DNA from: RBG-16-57-11 sp964503145
GTDB lineage: Bacteria > Chloroflexota > Anaerolineae > Anaerolineales > UBA4823
Direction: 5' to 3'
Length of the DNA: 64,000 bases
NCBI GenBank assembly: GCA_964503145.1
Contig: CAZCYV010000007.1
Location: 1-64,000, forward strand
The notes under the pieces were generated by a model. It did not search any database, was not told the origin of the DNA, and saw only the letters and a program-made list of their open reading frames with translations. Shown piece by piece: positions 16,193 through 24,848 of this stretch. A program made the translations under genes and the position numbers. Position 1 is the stretch's first letter; the number at the start of each line of letters is the position of its first letter.

Positions 16193-16440
16193 TGCGCAAA
16201 CTCAGCCAAAACCGCACGCACGTCTTCGCCGATGCCGGCGGCCGATTCAGGGTAGGCCTGGCTCAGCACTGTGACGATCTCGGCCAGGCTGCGCGAGCCA
16301 TCGCACAGCGCCCAGACTAAGGATGCCGTCTGGTTCAAATACAGAATTTTCGTCTCGCTGAGGTGATACAACAACAGCTCACCGTCCAGCAGCTCAAGGG
16401 AATAACCGAGTTTGCGGCGAGGTATGCTCGTATCGTTCAT
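16168..16440 (-). CDS. PqqD family peptide-recognition protein
   Basis: A 90-residue PqqD/RRE-like protein: LGYSLELLDGELLLYHLSE, then YLNQTASLVWALCDG, the conserved N-x-x-A-x-x-x-W-x-L core, and a helix ending EFAQCGCIDLL. PqqD domains bind leader peptides and bring them to modifying enzymes. The gene begins in the TGATG overlap with the nucleotidyltransferase gene and runs into the HprK-like gene, so all are translationally coupled. Together they look like a tailoring trio without a cyclase or leader peptidase. Confidence 0.88.
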   Translation of the reverse strand: MNDTSIPRRKLGYSLELLDGELLLYHLSETKILYLNQTASLVWALCDGSRSLAEIVTVLSQAYPESAAGIGEDVRAVLAEFAQCGCIDLL

Positions 16441-17639
16441 CAGGATTGTCTGGCAGGTGCTTCATCACCAGAATACCGGCGCCCGGTCAGCGCCTCTTTT
16501 GCATAATGCGCCATCCACTCCAGCACATGCCAGGGGTGGCGCAGCCAGCGGTGCCAGAGCCAGGCGCCAGACGTGCCGCCGCCGTAAAACAGGCGCAGCC
16601 ACCATTCGGGGGGATTGAGCGTGTTCGCCATGATTGTCCGTAATTTTTGCTTGTCCCGTGCCTTCAGGCTCACCCGCGGCCAGCCCTGGTAATCCAGGCC
16701 TGCGCCTTTGACCTCGGGTGGCAATTTCAGCTCGAGTTTGCCGGTCACATTCGCCGACCAGGGCGTGATGAAGTCCAGCAGGGGCAGGATCCGCCACACT
16801 TGCGGGTACTGCCGCTTGACTTTTGACCAGTCAAGCTGATCGACGTACTTTTCCACCAGGCTGACCAGATCGGCCACCCAGATCAATCGCAAAGGCGAAG
16901 CCAGTAGAGGCGGCCCCAGAGCATGGCGGTAGATGTGCCACAGGCTGTCCTCCAGGCCGAGGGTCCTTACCGGCACGCCGTTCACCTGAAACGTCAAGGA
17001 GGCACCGGTCAGGTCGGCGAAGCGTAAGGGCCGGTAATAGCGCACTCGCGGGAACAGGCTGGTGTGTACCTCCACGCTGACGGTCAGGCCTTGTTCCACC
17101 CGCGACAGCGGCTCGAGATGCTGGTGTTCCTTGGTCAATCTCCCCGGCAGCGCCTTGAACCCCAAGTTCCCCAGGATTTGCTGGGCGCGCCGCGCGTGCT
17201 CTTCTTTGACCAATATGTCCAGGTCTCGCATCGGGCGCAGGCCTGGGGCAGGATAAACCATGTACGCCAGGGCCGAGCCTTTGAGCGCCAGGGCTTCGAT
17301 CCCCTGTGCCTCCAGGGCCTGGATGATCTCAACCAGCGCCCTGCCGCGAATCTCGTTTGATTGGCGATGGCGCAAGGTAAGCCCCTGCAGCGCTCGCCTG
17401 GCTTCACCTGGCATCAGCGCGTTGGCTTCGCTCAGGTGGACATAAGCCAGTGGGCCAAGCCCATGAAATTCCGCCTGGCCGGGAAGCAAAGACCATCGTT
17501 CGAACAGGTCAGCTTCCTTAACCAGGCGGCAGTATTGGCGCGCATCGCCCTGTGCCCGGGCGCACAGTCCCAGGATCGAGGCGATGGAAGGGTCAGATTT
17601 AGCAGCGCAATCGCATGGCTTGGCCGGCGCAGCCAACAT
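16440..17639 (-). CDS. nucleotidyltransferase family protein (NTP_transf_5 type)
   Basis: A 399-residue protein. ALKGSALA (about 118-125) and RPMRDLDILV (135-144) form the G-S...D-x-D centre of the minimal nucleotidyltransferase fold, the type usually called uncharacterised nucleotidyltransferase (PF14907). A long helical C-terminal part carries WHIYRHAL and, near the end, WLWHRWLRHPWHVLEWM, which looks membrane-associated. In lasso-peptide clusters a related enzyme is found together with the HprK-like kinase, as here. Overlaps PqqD by 1 nt and starts 31 nt after the exported protein gene. Confidence 0.8.
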   Translation of the reverse strand: MLAAPAKPCDCAAKSDPSIASILGLCARAQGDARQYCRLVKEADLFERWSLLPGQAEFHGLGPLAYVHLSEANALMPGEARRALQGLTLRHRQSNEIRGRALVEIIQALEAQGIEALALKGSALAYMVYPAPGLRPMRDLDILVKEEHARRAQQILGNLGFKALPGRLTKEHQHLEPLSRVEQGLTVSVEVHTSLFPRVRYYRPLRFADLTGASLTFQVNGVPVRTLGLEDSLWHIYRHALGPPLLASPLRLIWVADLVSLVEKYVDQLDWSKVKRQYPQVWRILPLLDFITPWSANVTGKLELKLPPEVKGAGLDYQGWPRVSLKARDKQKLRTIMANTLNPPEWWLRLFYGGGTSGAWLWHRWLRHPWHVLEWMAHYAKEALTGRRYSGDEAPARQS

Positions 17640-17670
17640 CGAGGGATTATTCGCTGCCGTAAAGCACCGC

Positions 17671-18174
17671 CTAGCGCAGCAGGCCTCTCCGGCTGGTTAA
17701 TCCTGGTCCACTTTGTTGCCAGATACCGATGCAGCCCTCGCGGAATGTGATGGTAATACTTTCCGCATAGCAGTCGCCAATCGTCCCCGGGTCATAACCC
17801 AGGTACACAGTGACCTGGCCTGGAGCGGTGTTTTCGAAGCTGATCGTAACGGTGGGCGGCGTTGACTGGAAACAACTGATCTGGATGGAAACGGAGCTCG
17901 GGGTTAAGTTTGATGGATCGTATTGGAAAAGGCCCCACTCCACATAGCCCGGAGGGCAGTTTTCTTCACAGAGACCGCTCTCCACTAATGTGACTGTGGC
18001 GCATACGCTGGTCTGGGCGTGCGCCGGCAGCACGCCGCTCTGTAACACCGGAGGCGTCCAGCGATCGGGCAGGAAAGCCGCCGCTGCCAGCGCGCCGCTG
18101 GTGGCCGCCAGCGCCTTCAAGACTTCACGTCGACTGATCTCTTGCTGTTCGGAGTTGCTGGGGTTATCTTCCAT
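17671..18174 (-). CDS. Tat-exported protein heading the PqqD/HprK operon
   Basis: A 167-residue protein starting at the ATG at 18174 (GAGGAAG upstream; a start at 18219 is possible). It has a Tat-type leader: EISRREVLKALAATSG, hydrophobic AALAAAAFLP, then LPAHA as a likely cleavage site. The mature part has a Cys-containing segment (LCEENCPPGYVEWG), a Ser/Thr-rich beta-like domain with six Cys in all, and ends GIWQQSGPGLTSRRGLLR. No enzyme motif is seen. Being first in the operon with PqqD, a nucleotidyltransferase and a kinase, it may be their substrate; that is inference. Confidence 0.72.
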   Translation of the reverse strand: MEDNPSNSEQQEISRREVLKALAATSGALAAAAFLPDRWTPPVLQSGVLPAHAQTSVCATVTLVESGLCEENCPPGYVEWGLFQYDPSNLTPSSVSIQISCFQSTPPTVTISFENTAPGQVTVYLGYDPGTIGDCYAESITITFREGCIGIWQQSGPGLTSRRGLLR

Positions 18175-18421
18175 GGAGTGGGCCTCTTCCTCTGGTCTTT
18201 TTGTGAACGGTTCCAACATTTCATTAATGGAAACTTATAAACATTTTAATCTTTATGCCTCGAATCTGTCAAGGCCGTCTTTTTCCGGCTAATGGGATTC
18301 TTGGGCCTCACTCGCCATTGGCTGCCCGGGTGTACTGGTAACCGCCCCCGCCCTCCAGCGGCACGAAATCGATCAAGGCTTCACCACAGCACAGGATCAA
18401 TCCGGCCTCCTTATTGGCTGA

Positions 18422-18454
18422 AACCTCCCGCAGGTTTGGAGCCTGCGGGAGGTT
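18422..18454. terminator. strong inverted repeat upstream of the Tat-protein operon
   Basis: AACCTCCCGCAGG (18422-18434) and CCTGCGGGAGGTT (18442-18454) are a perfect 13-bp inverted repeat with a 7-nt loop. There is no T run directly after it on the plus strand. It could be a terminator-like structure or a dispersed palindrome. The rest of 18220-18549 holds no gene that I can support. Confidence 0.5.
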
Positions 18455-18549
18455 CCAGAGATAATAATGTTTTTCGCTCAGCGCCGATTATACTGCCAAT
18501 CGATTCTTAACGGATTGGATCACCCTGTTCGTTTTGCTAGTTGACCTGA

Positions 18550-18585
18550 GAATCAAAAAACTGGCCGCGGCCAGTTTTTTGATTC
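18550..18585. terminator. perfect 36-bp palindrome, bidirectional terminator
   Basis: The two 18-nt halves around CTGGCCGCGGCCAG are perfect reverse complements, with A6 before and T6 after the GC core, so a U-tract follows the hairpin on either strand. It lies 5 nt past the stop of the 18590-19015 minus-strand gene. Confidence 0.85.
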
Positions 18586-18589
18586 CGTG

Positions 18590-19015
18590 CTATTCATCCT
18601 CATCGTCGGCGATCATGCCGGGCTGTTCGACTTCCAGCACCTCCCCGTGGACGTTGATGCGGATGCGAAAGCCCATCATCCCCAAATAGGCGCGCAACTC
18701 TTCGGGCAGGCCGATCTGGATCAGGTTTTCGAACTGCTGCTCCATATTGCGGATCTGCTGTTCGATGATCGCCCGCGAGAAGATGTCATCCTGGCCGAGC
18801 ATCTTGGCGGTTTGTTCGGTGAGCAGGTCTTCATGCCCTTCGATGGACTGGCGCATGAACGCCAATACCTGCCGATCGACCTGCTCGGCGGGGATGTGTC
18901 GGCGAAAGCCATTGTCATCCACCACATAGCAAGGCTCGCTGCCCACGTAAACCACATCCGCCGGGCGGTCGAACTCATCGAATACCAGGCCCTGAAAGAC
19001 TGCTTTGGCAACCAT
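18590..19015 (-). CDS. conserved hypothetical protein, acidic C-terminus
   Basis: A 141-residue protein without recognised motif. The N-terminal half reads like a small beta-rich domain (VFQGLVFDEFDRPADVVYVG, VDDNGFRRHIPAEQV), the middle is a long helix (EQQIRNMEQQFENLIQ), followed by LPEELRAYLGMMGFRIRINVHGEV and a DDEDE tail. Soluble, no signal peptide. The gene is separate from its neighbour (29 nt gap to the L,D-transpeptidase stop) and has a strong terminator. ATG at 19015; GTT-rich upstream with no clear SD. Likely a lineage-specific family. Confidence 0.75.
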   Translation of the reverse strand: MVAKAVFQGLVFDEFDRPADVVYVGSEPCYVVDDNGFRRHIPAEQVDRQVLAFMRQSIEGHEDLLTEQTAKMLGQDDIFSRAIIEQQIRNMEQQFENLIQIGLPEELRAYLGMMGFRIRINVHGEVLEVEQPGMIADDEDE

Positions 19016-19043
19016 CGGTTAAATTATAACCGAGGATTCTCCC

Positions 19044-20231
19044 CTATTCGTGCACATATACCACCGTGCCCACCGAAGCCCATTCGAACAACCAGCCGGC
19101 GTCGGGGGTCCTCAGGTTGACGCAACCGTGGCTCATCGGCGTGCCGAAATTGTTGTGCCAGTACGTCCCATGCAAGCCGTAGCCTTTGTAGAAGTACATC
19201 ACGTATGGCACGTTCGGCAGGTAGTAATCCGGGCCGGACATGTGGGCGGAGCGGTATTTGACGTAGATGCGGTACACGCCGGTGACCGTGGGGGTGGGCC
19301 AGCGCCCGGTGGAGACCAGGAAGCGGTTGACGATCTGATCGCCCTGCATGGCGAACACGGTCTGGGCCGAAAGATCGACGTCGATCCAGCGCTCGCTGGC
19401 ATCCACCACCCCCGGGCGCGCCCCGGGGTTGGGGTTCTTCTTGCCTTTGGCGCGGCGGGTGGGCTGGACGGTCGGAGGGGGCGGCGGTTGGGTCGGGGCG
19501 AGAGTGAAGGTAGCCGTTGGCGTGGGCAGCGGGGTGTCGGTTGGCGTGGGCAGCGGGGTGTCGGTCGCCGTGGGCAGCGGGGTGGGCGTCTCGGTGGGCA
19601 GCGGGGTCTCGGTGGATGTGGGCGAGGCGGTTGGCGAAGGCGGCGGGGTTTGCGTGGCAGGCGGGGTCAGGCTGGGTGCGGGCGTGGGGCTGTTGACCAG
19701 CGCCAGGGCGTATCCCTGCGCCTGACTCAGCGCCGGCAGGGCTACCGGCGACCAGGTGTAGGTCATGAAGCCTGCCGCCAGACACAGCAGGAACAGCGCC
19801 AGCGCCAGCGAGACCCAGGCCCAGGGGGAGGCGCGACGAAGGCGGCGCGGCGCGGCCTGTGGAACTGGCACGCGGATCGGCGCTTCGGCCTCTTCGGGGT
19901 GGGTGACCGTGGGTGGAACTTCGGGGAGTTGCGCGGCTTCCAGGGCGCGGCGGCGCCGCAAGGCCCAATGCATGCCGGCGCGGGCGCGCTGGCTGGTGGG
20001 GTTGATCTCCAGCGCCTTTTCCAGGTAGGCCACGCTGGCGCGCGGGCTGGCCACTGCGGCCAGCAGCAACCAGCCGTCTTCCAGTTCGGGGGCCAGGCGG
20101 GCCGCCTGGGCGGCGTAGCTGCGCGCCTGGTGGGCGTCCCCGCGCTGCAGCGCCTGTCGCGCCAGCCGCGCCGCCTGGTAAGCCTGGGAGAGATTTTCGG
20201 GGGAGGATACCGGTAAGGTGGATGCGGGCAC
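19044..20231 (-). CDS. L,D-transpeptidase (YkuD) with TPR-like N-terminus
   Basis: A 395-residue protein. Residues about 12-95 form helical repeats (AYQAARLARQALQRGDAHQARSYA-like), residues about 145-170 one membrane segment, then a Pro/Thr-rich linker (repeated PTPTxTPLPT) of about 80 residues. The C-terminal YkuD domain (from about 275) has HGTYWHNNFG and SHGCVNL with the catalytic Cys. It should be anchored in the membrane with the catalytic domain outside, making 3-3 cross-links or attaching proteins to peptidoglycan. Followed by a murein amidase gene on the same strand, giving a cell-wall pair. Confidence 0.9.
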   Translation of the reverse strand: MPASTLPVSSPENLSQAYQAARLARQALQRGDAHQARSYAAQAARLAPELEDGWLLLAAVASPRASVAYLEKALEINPTSQRARAGMHWALRRRRALEAAQLPEVPPTVTHPEEAEAPIRVPVPQAAPRRLRRASPWAWVSLALALFLLCLAAGFMTYTWSPVALPALSQAQGYALALVNSPTPAPSLTPPATQTPPPSPTASPTSTETPLPTETPTPLPTATDTPLPTPTDTPLPTPTATFTLAPTQPPPPPTVQPTRRAKGKKNPNPGARPGVVDASERWIDVDLSAQTVFAMQGDQIVNRFLVSTGRWPTPTVTGVYRIYVKYRSAHMSGPDYYLPNVPYVMYFYKGYGLHGTYWHNNFGTPMSHGCVNLRTPDAGWLFEWASVGTVVYVHE

Positions 20232-20255
20232 GGCGGGCGACCTCGTGAGGTGGTT

Positions 20256-21125
20256 TTAAGGCGTCGGGATGGGTGTGTGCGGGATCACCGTCGGTCCAAC
20301 GATGGGTTCATTGCGCAGGTAGCACAGGATGCCCTCGGCGACGCCGCGGGCGACGCGCTCCGGCTCCTGGGTCAGGAGCTGGCGATCCAGGTTCAGGAAG
20401 CCGGTCTCGATGATCGAGGCGGGGGTGTTCTCGTTGATTTCGTCGAAGGCGTGGTAGCTGGTCATGTCCAGGGTGACGCTGGTGCTGTGCAGCGGCAGGC
20501 CGGTGGCGGCGGCGTAGCGGGCGCGCAGGCAGGAGGTCAGCCGGGCGGCGCGCTCGGGATGGCGCGTCGCCATGGCCGAGGCCACTTTGAAGCCAGTGGC
20601 TTCGTTGTTGATGAAGTCGCACGAGTCGTTGTGGATCGAGACCAGCGCCGCCGCCTGGTAATTCGTCAGCCGCGGGTCGAATTCCTGCAGCAACTCGACT
20701 TCGTAGCCTTCCTGAATGAGGATCTTCTGCGCCAACGTGGCGATCTGCAGGTTGACATCCACCTCTTTCAGCCCGTCGGGGCAGACCGCGCCGGAGTCGT
20801 TCTTCCAGTGGCCGGCCACCAGGCCGACCAGGCGCGGATTGCGCAGCGTGGGCGTGGGAGCGCCGGGGGGGAAGGTGGGGCTGGGTTGCAGCGCCGCCTC
20901 CAATCCGGCAACCGCCGGGGTGGGGAGCCTTTCGGCGGGGCCGCCGGGGGTCCAGGCGGTGAACAGCGTCGCCAGCACCAGCGCCACGCCGACCACCAGC
21001 CCAAGCTGGGAAAGCAATCCCTGGTTCGACCTGGGCGGAGCGTCTTTGCTGGGCGCGGCTTTGGCTTTCGCCTCGTGCGTTGCCGCGGGCGGGCTGGCAG
21101 ACGGGGTGCTTTGTGGCGTTTCCAT
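20256..21125 (-). CDS. N-acetylmuramoyl-L-alanine amidase (Amidase_3 family)
   Basis: A 289-residue protein with one N-terminal membrane segment (about 38-58) and an Amidase_3 domain. The zinc ligands can be seen in AGHW, KEVDVNLQ and SIHNDS, and the catalytic Glu in IIETGFL. It should cleave the amide bond between MurNAc and L-Ala outside the membrane. There is a Pro/Ser-rich stretch before the anchor and a PIPTP tail. The ATG at 21125 is chosen as METPQST; an upstream ATG at 21137 is also possible and neither has a good SD. It lies 24 nt upstream of the L,D-transpeptidase gene, so they form an operon. Confidence 0.88.
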   Translation of the reverse strand: METPQSTPSASPPAATHEAKAKAAPSKDAPPRSNQGLLSQLGLVVGVALVLATLFTAWTPGGPAERLPTPAVAGLEAALQPSPTFPPGAPTPTLRNPRLVGLVAGHWKNDSGAVCPDGLKEVDVNLQIATLAQKILIQEGYEVELLQEFDPRLTNYQAAALVSIHNDSCDFINNEATGFKVASAMATRHPERAARLTSCLRARYAAATGLPLHSTSVTLDMTSYHAFDEINENTPASIIETGFLNLDRQLLTQEPERVARGVAEGILCYLRNEPIVGPTVIPHTPIPTP

Positions 21126-21226
21126 GTGCCCGATCATAGCGCATTTTTGCGGAATAGGCAAGTCATTGCACAGAAAGATGCAAAAGTCGTGCCAAAGTGA
21201 GCCGATTAGCCGGCCGGTGCAGGGCT

Positions 21227-22492
21227 TTAAGCCTCTTGCGGTTCGGCTTGCCCGCCTGGCTGCGCTAATTTAGCGAAGCGCCGCTGGGTGGCTTTGTGCA
21301 GCGCCAGGAAGCTGACCACCGACACCAGGCACAGCAATCCGCCGATGTACCACACCCAGTTGGGGTTGAAATTGTCCATCACGATCCCAGCGGCGGTCGG
21401 GCCGATGATCGCCGGCAGCGCCCAGGACAGTCCGAACACCGCCATGTAGCGCCCGCGCATGTCCTCGGGGGAGAAGCTGACCGCCAGCGCCTGGCTGGTG
21501 GGCATCACGATCATCTCGCCGATGGTGATTACCACCATCGCTGCCAGGAACAGGAGGTAGGCGGCGACGAAGCCATACATGCTGAAACCCACCATGTAGA
21601 ACGCCGCCCCCAGCGCCATCATCAGCATCGGCGGGTAGTTCTTCACCCGCCGGCTGACCCAGAACTGGAACAGGATCACCGTGATGGCCGAAGTGGTGAG
21701 CACGAAGCCGTAGCCCTGCGGCGAAACGCCATGGTTGTCGCGCAGATAGACCGAGAGCGAGTTGTACATCTGGATGTACACCACGGTCATCGCCATCGAG
21801 GCGAACACGTAGGCCATGAACGCCCGGTCGGTGAGCACCTTGCCATAGCCGCCCACGGTCTGCGCCAGCGAGGCTTCCTCGGCGCCCGGCGCGGCCGCGG
21901 GTTTGGTCTCCGGGATCAGGCGCAGGACGATGGCGGCGGTGATCAGGCTGGCGACGGCGTCCATGACGAACAGCGAAAGGTAGGAGCGCGCCGCCATGAA
22001 GCCGCCGATGCTCGGGCCGACGATCCAGGCCATGTTGCCCACCACGCGTAGCACGCCGAAGCCTTCGGTGCGCTTGTCCTCCGGCAGGATGTCGGCCACC
22101 ATCGCCTGCCAGGCCGGCCCGGCGACGTCGGATAGCAGCCCGACGGCCATCGCCAGCACGAAGAAGATCTCCAGGCGGTTCACGAAGCCCATCGACAGGG
22201 CGCTCAGGGCGCTGAAGGTCAGGCCGAACAGCACGATCGCCTTGCGCCCGAAGCGGTCGGCCAGCGCCCCGCCGATCACATTGCCCACCAGGCCGGTGAG
22301 ATGGAACGTGCCCAGCAGCATCCCGGCCTGGGTCATGCCCACATCGAACTTATCGGTGATGTACAGGGTGAAGAAGGGGAAGATCAGCGTGCCGCCGACG
22401 CGGTCCACGAAGCTCGCTGCCACCAGCACCCAAAATTTGGCTGGGAACTCAGCGTAAATGGCCCTGGCTTTGGCGATGGATTTGACGATCAC
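21227..22492 (-). CDS. major facilitator superfamily transporter
   Basis: A 421-residue protein with about 12 membrane segments. The MFS loop 2-3 signature appears as GGALADRFGRKAIV, and the loop between segments 4 and 5 has DILPEDKRTEGFGVLRVV, typical of drug:H+ antiporter-1-type exporters (YfkF/YdeE-like). FSPEDMRGRYMAVFG is the matching signature in the second half. Substrate cannot be inferred. I use GTG at 22492 (VIVKSIAKAR) with TGGAG 9 nt upstream instead of the ATG at 22576, whose extension looks unlike protein. Divergent from the YitT gene. Confidence 0.88.
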   Translation of the reverse strand: MIVKSIAKARAIYAEFPAKFWVLVAASFVDRVGGTLIFPFFTLYITDKFDVGMTQAGMLLGTFHLTGLVGNVIGGALADRFGRKAIVLFGLTFSALSALSMGFVNRLEIFFVLAMAVGLLSDVAGPAWQAMVADILPEDKRTEGFGVLRVVGNMAWIVGPSIGGFMAARSYLSLFVMDAVASLITAAIVLRLIPETKPAAAPGAEEASLAQTVGGYGKVLTDRAFMAYVFASMAMTVVYIQMYNSLSVYLRDNHGVSPQGYGFVLTTSAITVILFQFWVSRRVKNYPPMLMMALGAAFYMVGFSMYGFVAAYLLFLAAMVVITIGEMIVMPTSQALAVSFSPEDMRGRYMAVFGLSWALPAIIGPTAAGIVMDNFNPNWVWYIGGLLCLVSVVSFLALHKATQRRFAKLAQPGGQAEPQEA

Positions 22493-22675
22493 AGGTGAAC
22501 TCCACAGGCAGCTAATTATAGTCGTTTTCGCTCGGTTTTCAGGAGCGAGATGCCGGGGCCGCCAGGGTATAATCAAGACTTTGGTCAGATCGAAGCCCCG
22601 GTGTGGGCTGGAGCGGAACAGGTCATCGTGGGAACCGTGATGACGAGCTGTGTTGGACGCAAAGAGAGTTGAGAC

Positions 22676-23563
22676 ATGAAGAGCTTTCGCCTATCCCTTT
22701 CAGCGGTCGAATTTTCCTGGCAGGCGGCGCGTGATGTAGCCTCGATTGCCGCGGGCGCGTTGCTCCAGGCGCTGGCGCTGCGCCTGTTCCTGGTGCCGGC
22801 CAACCTGGCCAGCGGCGGCGTCAGCGGGCTTTCGCAGATCGTCAATCATTACACCGGCTGGCCGATCGGCCTGATGGTCTTCTTGGGCAACCTGCCGCTG
22901 TTCTTGCTCGGCTGGCGCTTCCTGGGCGGGCCGCGCTTCGCCCTGCGCACGGCGCTGGCCATCGTGCTGTTCTCGTTCCTCACCGATTTCCTGGTGCTCT
23001 TTCTGCCTGCGCAGGGGCTGACGCCGGACCTGGTGCTCAACGCCCTGTTCGGCGGCGTGATCAGCGGGGTGGGCTTTGGGCTGGTCTATCGCGGGCGCGG
23101 CACCAGCGGCGGCAGCGACATCCTGGCGCGCATCCTCAACCACTGGCGCGGCGTGCCCATCTCGCAGAGCTATTTGATGACCGACGCGCTGATCATGTTC
23201 CTGGCAGGGCTGGCCTTTAGCTGGGAGAACGCCCTGTACGCCCTGGTGATGCTATACGTCTCGGGCCTGGTGGCCGAGAGCGTGACCGAAGGTTCCAACG
23301 TGGTGCGCACGGCGCTGATCATCACCGCCCGGCCGGATGAAGTGGCGGGGAAGATCCTGCACGAGATGGAACGCGGGGTGACCATGCTGCCGGCGCGCGG
23401 CGCCTACACCGGCGCAGAGCGCACGGTTCTATACTGCGTGGTCAGCCGCACGGAGGTGGTGCGCATCAAGGCGCTGGTGCGGGAGGCCGACCCGCGCGCC
23501 TTCATGGTCATCGGCCAGGCGCACGAGGCGCTGGGCGAGGGCTTTCGCCCGCTGGAAGTCTAG
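22676..23563 (+). CDS. YitT family membrane protein
   Basis: A 295-residue protein with five or six membrane segments (about 15-205), including the family hallmarks LVPANLASGGVSGLSQI and YRGRGTSGGSDILARI. A C-terminal cytoplasmic DUF2179 domain contains ALIITARPDEVAGKIL and GRGVT-like ERGVTMLPARGAYTG. Role of the family is unknown. Length and domain order are complete. A perfect TATAAT occurs at about 22567-22572 in the upstream region. Ends at a strong hairpin shared with the convergent epimerase gene. Confidence 0.9.
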   Translation: MKSFRLSLSAVEFSWQAARDVASIAAGALLQALALRLFLVPANLASGGVSGLSQIVNHYTGWPIGLMVFLGNLPLFLLGWRFLGGPRFALRTALAIVLFSFLTDFLVLFLPAQGLTPDLVLNALFGGVISGVGFGLVYRGRGTSGGSDILARILNHWRGVPISQSYLMTDALIMFLAGLAFSWENALYALVMLYVSGLVAESVTEGSNVVRTALIITARPDEVAGKILHEMERGVTMLPARGAYTGAERTVLYCVVSRTEVVRIKALVREADPRAFMVIGQAHEALGEGFRPLEV

Positions 23564-23568
23564 ACAGC

Positions 23569-23601
23569 AGGTGCAACGCACTTTTAAAGTGCGTTGCACC
23601 T
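23569..23601. terminator. terminator between convergent YitT and epimerase genes
   Basis: AGGTGCAACGCACTTT (23569-23584) and AAAGTGCGTTGCACCT (23586-23601) are perfect reverse complements. It sits 5 nt after the YitT stop and 19 nt from the stop of the minus-strand gene, so it can serve both. Confidence 0.8.
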
Positions 23602-23620
23602 TACTTTATGGCTCGATCAC

Positions 23621-24685
23621 TCAACCCAGCCGCACGCTGTAGCCCAGGCCGGTCACTTCGCTGGCGATGAGCCAGCCGTTTTGCAGGGTGAAGCCGGGCT
23701 GGGAGGGGTCGTCGGCCAGGTACAGGTGACCGTCCAGGTCGCCGTATTGGACGTTGGGGCTGCTCAGGGCGAAGCTCAGCCCGGCGGCGATCAGCATGGC
23801 CGGCTCGATCAGGCAGCTCACCATGGTCGAAAGGTGCGCCGCGCGGGCGATGGAGTCCACCTGGCGCGCGCCGCGCAGCCCGCCGCAACTGGCCAGCTTG
23901 ACGCTCAAGCCGCTGGCGTAGCGGCCGGCGGCGATCTCCAGGGCGGCCGCCGGGCCGCAAGCGCTCTGGTCGGCCAGCACCGGCAGCGGGCTGTGGTTGG
24001 TCACCTCCCGCAGCGCCTGCAGGTCATCGGGCGGGGTGGGCTGCTCCAGCATCTCCAGGGCGTCTTCCAGGGCGCGGGCAACATCCAGCGCCTGCTGCAC
24101 GGTGTAGCCGCCGTCGGCGTCCAGGCGCAGTTTCAGGCTGGGCAGCGCCCGGCGGATGGCGCGCACCCGCTGCACATCCAGTTCTGGATCCAGCCCGCCT
24201 TTGATTTTCAGGATGCGGAAGCCCTCGGCGGCGCAGCGCTGCGCCATCTCCACGCTTTCGTACACCGGCGCAATCGGCACGGTGATCGAGGTCGGGATGC
24301 GGTCGCGGTAGCCGCCCAACAGGCGGTACAGCGGCATGTCTGCCGCCAACGCCAGCAGGTCGTGGAACGCCAGGTCGAAGGCGCACAGGGCGGAGGGCGC
24401 ATGCTGCGCCAGGCCGTTCAACTCGGCCAGCGAGTATTCGATGTTCGTCGGGTGCAGGTCGGGCGCTTTGGCGGCGCAAGCGTAGCAGGCGCGCAGCACT
24501 TCTTCCGGCGATTCGCTGGTGAGCTGTGGGTGCGTCACGGTGCAGCCCCAGGCGCTCTGGCCGGCGCGCGTCTCCAGGCGCACGAAGATGGCGGTGACCG
24601 AGCGGATCTCTGGCAGGTGCGCCATTCGCACCGGCTGCTTCAGCGCCAGCTCGACGGGTGTGACTTCAGCTTTGGTGATTTGCAT
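23621..24685 (-). CDS. enolase-superfamily enzyme, dipeptide-epimerase-like
   Basis: A 354-residue muconate-lactonizing-subgroup enolase-superfamily protein. The catalytic Lys pair is in LKIKGG (about 160-165), metal ligands in LRLDADGG (Asp), LEQPTP (Glu) and LADQSA (Asp), and the second base in LSVKLASCGG (Lys). This K-x-K...D-E-D...K set fits L-Ala-D/L-Glu or other dipeptide epimerases, though o-succinylbenzoate synthases are close. The start at 24685 has GGAGG 7 nt upstream; the longer frame to 24778 has no homologous look. With two murein genes nearby, recycling of cell-wall peptides is a plausible role. Confidence 0.85.
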   Translation of the reverse strand: MQITKAEVTPVELALKQPVRMAHLPEIRSVTAIFVRLETRAGQSAWGCTVTHPQLTSESPEEVLRACYACAAKAPDLHPTNIEYSLAELNGLAQHAPSALCAFDLAFHDLLALAADMPLYRLLGGYRDRIPTSITVPIAPVYESVEMAQRCAAEGFRILKIKGGLDPELDVQRVRAIRRALPSLKLRLDADGGYTVQQALDVARALEDALEMLEQPTPPDDLQALREVTNHSPLPVLADQSACGPAAALEIAAGRYASGLSVKLASCGGLRGARQVDSIARAAHLSTMVSCLIEPAMLIAAGLSFALSSPNVQYGDLDGHLYLADDPSQPGFTLQNGWLIASEVTGLGYSVRLG

Positions 24686-24802
24686 CGCTCGCCTCCGTTG
24701 ATAGGTGGTACGCGGTTGGATCACACGGATTGCACAGGCAAATCTCTGAGAAAATTTTACCGCAATTTCTGCCGCCAATCGGGGCGCAGGGCGAAGCGGG
24801 TG

Positions 24803-24831
24803 TTGAAACCGGCCGGTTTATCTGCTATAGT
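24803..24831 (+). promoter_or_regulatory. sigma70 promoter for the FAD oxidoreductase gene
   Basis: TTGAAA (24803-24808), 17-nt spacer, TATAGT (24826-24831), 18 nt before the ATG at 24849. The short leader holds GGAGG as ribosome-binding site. Confidence 0.65.
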
Positions 24832-24848
24832 ATGCTCGGAGGCTTGAA

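Noticed and set aside
18292..18510. Short plus-strand ORF between the Tat-protein operon and the 18590 gene
   Set aside because: No SD, no family, and it runs through a perfect 13-bp hairpin; treated as non-coding.
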